Source: UBA11891 sp003533785 (GTDB taxonomy: Bacteria; Bacteroidota; Bacteroidia; Flavobacteriales; Flavobacteriaceae). Taken from it: a stretch of 17,963 nt of DNA. Below, in pieces: positions 15,253-17,963 of this stretch; the stretch's first letter is position 1, and every line of letters starts with the position of its first letter. The position numbers and the translations under genes are program-made. The notes below the pieces were generated by a model. The model was not told the origin of the DNA, did no database searches, and saw only the letters and a list, made by a program, of their open reading frames with translations. The DNA is taken from NCBI GenBank assembly GCA_949511625.1, contig CATFEX010000038.1, forward strand, positions 1 to 17,963. Direction: 5' to 3'.

Positions 15253-15723
15253 TTAGTCGATATTGATTTGGTCATACGTTTGTTTAGAGAGCTTCTCCGT
15301 CCAAATCGTTTCACTGGCACCATAGATAGCAAGATAGGATATGTTATGCTCGGGTGTTGAACTATGCCAATGTTCAGTGTCCTTATCACATTTAACAATA
15401 GCTCCTTCTTCTAGGACAATAACTTCTTTTCCACGCTCTTGGTAAAAGCCTTTTCCAGAAATAACAATGAGTACTTGTCCGGTAGAATGCTTGTGCCAGT
15501 CGAGTGTAGAATCGGCACTAAAGGTGGCTTGGGTTATATTATAGGCAAAGTCATCTTCTGCAATGACAATCCGATTCAGCCAAGCATTTCCTATATAATG
15601 GGTATTGGGTGCTTTTTTTTCAATGGATAAGTCTGTATTCAAAAAAGAACTCAACTTATATCCCGGGGTTTGCGACCACCCCAAGACAGGGCATATAGCA
15701 AAGAGGAGTAATAAATTTTTCAC
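15253..15723 (-). CDS. Exported single-domain cupin
   Basis: A 156-residue protein with a signal peptide (MKNLLLLFAICPVLGWSQ, residue 18) and one cupin barrel. Motif 1 is DWHKHSTGQVLIVISGKG with H77 and H79; the usual glutamate ligand is Q83 here. Motif 2 is DKDTEHWH with H118 and H120. The metal site is therefore mostly present but altered. Small cupins of this kind are dioxygenases, isomerases or binding proteins; the substrate is unknown, and export to the periplasm is the main feature. The start is a GTG at 15721-15723; no upstream ATG is in frame and the signal peptide begins right there. It is convergent with the creatininase-family gene, without room for a terminator between them. Confidence 0.8.
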   Translation of the reverse strand: MKNLLLLFAICPVLGWSQTPGYKLSSFLNTDLSIEKKAPNTHYIGNAWLNRIVIAEDDFAYNITQATFSADSTLDWHKHSTGQVLIVISGKGFYQERGKEVIVLEEGAIVKCDKDTEHWHSSTPEHNISYLAIYGASETIWTEKLSKQTYDQINID

Positions 15724-16044
15724 AAGCGATGGATTTTGATTGAAGATACTGTAATTCCTTGAATCTGATCCTTCTTCATTATTCTGCTATTCGGAAGCGA
15801 TACTATATAGGAAAGCCTTATTGTGGCATTGTAAAAAAGAATTTAGCTCGCTGATAAGTAACGAATTATACTATAGTTTTATATTGGATTTAGAGTTTGG
15901 TTTTATGTGGGGATGAAGTAGATGAAGTGAGGCTGGTGTACGGAGGTTCTTCTTTATTGATTCCCCACTTTTATGGATACTGACTCAATCTTTTTCCCAT
16001 TCAAAATTTTCTAGGACAGATAAACAATGCACAGCTCAACAGAG
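15724..16044. other. 321-base stretch without a recognisable gene
   Basis: No convincing coding region, RNA gene or strong terminator is seen. Small details are: a five-bp hairpin AGCTC/GAGCT at 16033-16046 across the stop of the glycosyltransferase gene, without a T run; a tandem nonamer GATGAAGTA/GATGAAGTG at 15912-15929; and a seven-bp inverted pair GTGGGGA (15907-15913) and TCCCCAC (15962-15968), 48 bases apart. The promoter of the cupin gene must lie at its left end. Confidence 0.6.
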
Positions 16045-17070
16045 CTAATTGAGGTGGGAAAGGGGTGCTTTGGCAAATTTATATTTGATAAAATCAATAG
16101 CCATTTGATCAACCAGATGACTCAATTCATCTTCAAATTCGAGCTGGATGGCTCTGGGGCTTCGCAGCCATTGTTCAATATTTTTCAACTGTTTGCGAGA
16201 AAAATTTTTCAAGACAGGAACACCTATTTTTTTGAGAGCAGCGGCATTATAGGATTGTTCAATTTGCCCTTTCATTGGGATTGCCAAAAGGGGCTTATTC
16301 AAGTATAAGGCTTCGGCAGTTGTTGTGAACCCGGCATTAGTAATAACACCATCTGCGGCACCCATGTACTTTAGAAAAACCTTCTCGCTTATCGGGTGAA
16401 GATTAGAGGATCCTATTTTCGCTTCGTGGTTCCTATGGGGAGTGAAAATATGCCAATTAATATGGGAGAATTTTTGTGTAATTTCTAAAATATTTTTTTC
16501 CTCATACGCGGGTAAATAGACGACTATTCCCATTCCCTGAGAGGGAACTAGTTTTTTTACTTGGGAACGAATGATCGGGTAGAAAATCTTTGAATTAAAC
16601 TTCAGATAGTGCAATCCATATTCTATTTTGGCGGGAGCAAACCATTTTAGATATTGAATGGATGCGCGGAATTTTTTTTTGGGTTTTGGCACTCCTTTTT
16701 GCCATAGAGATATTTGGTTACTCAATCCAAAACACAACCCTGCTTTGAGTTTGCAAGACCAAGCCGATATCGGTTCAAAATCAGAAATGATTAGATCGTA
16801 TTGCTGTGTGCGCAGTTGAATTACATCACTTAAAAACTGCCATAAATTATTTTTGAATAGGGTTTTAAACCAGTCGATTCCTCCTTTTTTATTGAAAATG
16901 AGAGTGAGCCCTCGGTAGTGTTTTTTTATCGGATACCCCAAGTCTAGTTGCGTTTTGGGTCCGCTAAGAATTACATCAAACTGGAATCGACGCTCCAAGT
17001 AAGGAATGAGTTCTTTGGCTCGGCTAATGTGACCATTTCCTGTAGATTGAATAGCGTAGAGTACTTTCAT
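16045..17070 (-). CDS. MurG-like glycosyltransferase (GT-B fold)
   Basis: A 341-residue glycosyltransferase of the GT1/GT28-like group. The N-terminal TGNGHISRA (10-18) matches the glycine-rich acceptor loop of the family. The C-terminal nucleotide-sugar domain has VITNAGFTTTAEALYLNKPL (242-261) followed by AIPMKGQIEQ, the usual donor-binding stretch. No membrane-spanning segment is seen, so it is likely cytoplasmic, perhaps peripheral at the membrane through basic patches such as KPKKKFR at 129-135. Its ATG overlaps the stop of the LpxH-like gene by ATGA, indicating translational coupling. That pairing points to the synthesis of an envelope glycolipid or lipid-linked glycan; donor and acceptor are unknown. 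Confidence 0.87.
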   Translation of the reverse strand: MKVLYAIQSTGNGHISRAKELIPYLERRFQFDVILSGPKTQLDLGYPIKKHYRGLTLIFNKKGGIDWFKTLFKNNLWQFLSDVIQLRTQQYDLIISDFEPISAWSCKLKAGLCFGLSNQISLWQKGVPKPKKKFRASIQYLKWFAPAKIEYGLHYLKFNSKIFYPIIRSQVKKLVPSQGMGIVVYLPAYEEKNILEITQKFSHINWHIFTPHRNHEAKIGSSNLHPISEKVFLKYMGAADGVITNAGFTTTAEALYLNKPLLAIPMKGQIEQSYNAAALKKIGVPVLKNFSRKQLKNIEQWLRSPRAIQLEFEDELSHLVDQMAIDFIKYKFAKAPLSHLN

Positions 17071-17906
17071 TGATTTTTCATCATATTGAATTCCGCAAGC
17101 ATCTCGTTGTACAGTTCCTTGTTGGATTTGTCAACTTCAGTAAAAACAACATCTTCAAAATGACTCGGGTTGTGTGTGTAGATAGACCACTCTTGATTGG
17201 TATATTCAAGGGCTGTTAAATTCTCTACCCAGTCTCCAGAGTTGAGGTAAGTAATGGTTTTGTTTTGGAGCGTATAGTCTTCGATATTGGGATGGTGGAT
17301 GTGTCCGCAAACCACGTATTTATAGTTATTGGAGGCAGCAATTTCTACAGCAATTTTCTCAAAACGATTGATGTATTTAACAGCCCCTTTCACACTGTTT
17401 TTGATCGTTTTGGAGAGTGACATTTTATTTTTACCGATCTTCTCTAATACAGCATTGATAAAACTATTGATCAAAATCAGTGCATCATAGCCTACACCCC
17501 CAAGGCGAGTAAGCCATTTGGAATATTGCATGGTAACATCAAAAACGTCTCCGTGAAAGAACCACGCTTTTTCACCATCAAGATTCAGGACAACCTTGTT
17601 GCAAACGGTGAAGTTTCCAACCTCGAACCCCTTGAATTTGCGAAGCATTTCATCATGGTTACCAGTGACATAGTGAATTTCCTTTCCCTCCACAACCCAC
17701 TTGAGGAGGTATTTTATCACTTTCATGTGGGACTTGGGCCAATAGCGTTTGTTGAACTGCCAGATATCAATGATGTCTCCATTCAGAATAACAATCTTGG
17801 GATCTATAGACTTCAAATAGCGAAGCAAATCTTTGGCTTGGCAGCCGTAAGTACCCAGATGTATATCGGATATAACCACGAGCTCAATAGCTCTATTATT
17901 TCCCAT
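17067..17906 (-). CDS. LpxH-like metallophosphoesterase (UDP-2,3-diacylglucosamine diphosphatase family)
   Basis: A 279-residue calcineurin-type metallophosphoesterase. All five metal motifs are present: SDIHLG (D14, H16), NGDIID (D44), TGNHDE (N83, H84), FHGD (H118) and CGHIHHP (H202, H204). The DIHLG start and the arrangement match the LpxH-like family, which cleaves UDP-2,3-diacylglucosamine to lipid X and UMP in lipid A synthesis, but other members act on different pyrophosphates. The middle helical segment (about 130-190) is basic and could contact membranes. It is the first gene of a two-gene operon with a GT-B glycosyltransferase that overlaps its stop by four bases. Start is the ATG at 17904-17906; only 57 bases of upstream sequence are available, without a clear promoter. 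Confidence 0.87.
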   Translation of the reverse strand: MGNNRAIELVVISDIHLGTYGCQAKDLLRYLKSIDPKIVILNGDIIDIWQFNKRYWPKSHMKVIKYLLKWVVEGKEIHYVTGNHDEMLRKFKGFEVGNFTVCNKVVLNLDGEKAWFFHGDVFDVTMQYSKWLTRLGGVGYDALILINSFINAVLEKIGKNKMSLSKTIKNSVKGAVKYINRFEKIAVEIAASNNYKYVVCGHIHHPNIEDYTLQNKTITYLNSGDWVENLTALEYTNQEWSIYTHNPSHFEDVVFTEVDKSNKELYNEMLAEFNMMKNQ

Positions 17907-17963
17907 TCTTTGTCTTTTTTCTAAAGTGACAAAATAATTGCTCGTAGCAGATTAATTTAATGG

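Overview
The window looks like chromosomal DNA of a member of the Bacteroidota, most likely a Flavobacteriia-type bacterium. The evidence is AT-rich spacers, A-rich leaders instead of clear Shine-Dalgarno sites, many signal peptides ending in AQ or SQ, several lipoproteins, a lipoprotein form of dipeptidyl peptidase III like that of Bacteroides, and a TAnnTTTG-like promoter element. No rRNA, tRNA, insertion sequence, CRISPR array or prophage gene was recognised. All genes lie on the minus strand except katG and the creatininase-family gene.

Region 1 (1-926) is the 5' part of a secreted LamG-domain protein, cut by the window edge. Region 2 (1079-5053) is a tight four-gene minus-strand operon, in transcription order: GntP-family permease, RidA-family deaminase, D-threonine aldolase/D-serine dehydratase-type PLP enzyme, M19 dipeptidase. 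The gaps are 3, 6 and 3 bases. Together they read as a route that imports a D-amino acid (or hydroxy acid), releases D-residues from dipeptides, eliminates ammonia and clears the enamine by-product. The substrate is inferred, not shown. Region 3 (5102-7986) holds an NTF2-like lipoprotein gene divergent from katG, with two small palindromes between them.

Region 4 (8047-14296) is a run of minus-strand genes, nearly all for exported or membrane proteins: M49 peptidase lipoprotein, two related secreted proteins of unknown function (called A and B here) flanking a DUF819 membrane protein, a periplasmic histidine phosphatase, and a second NTF2-like lipoprotein. Several units end in hairpins with the same CCCTCC/GGAGGG core. 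Region 5 (14485-15723) is a convergent pair, a creatininase-family amidohydrolase and a secreted cupin, with stop codons six bases apart. After a 321-base stretch without a gene, Region 6 (16045-17906) is a two-gene operon for an LpxH-like metallophosphoesterase and a MurG-like glycosyltransferase, overlapping by ATGA and probably acting in envelope lipid or glycan metabolism.

The strongest leads are the D-amino-acid operon and the A/B paralogue pair around DUF819. Nothing in the window is clearly a new defence or mobile system.
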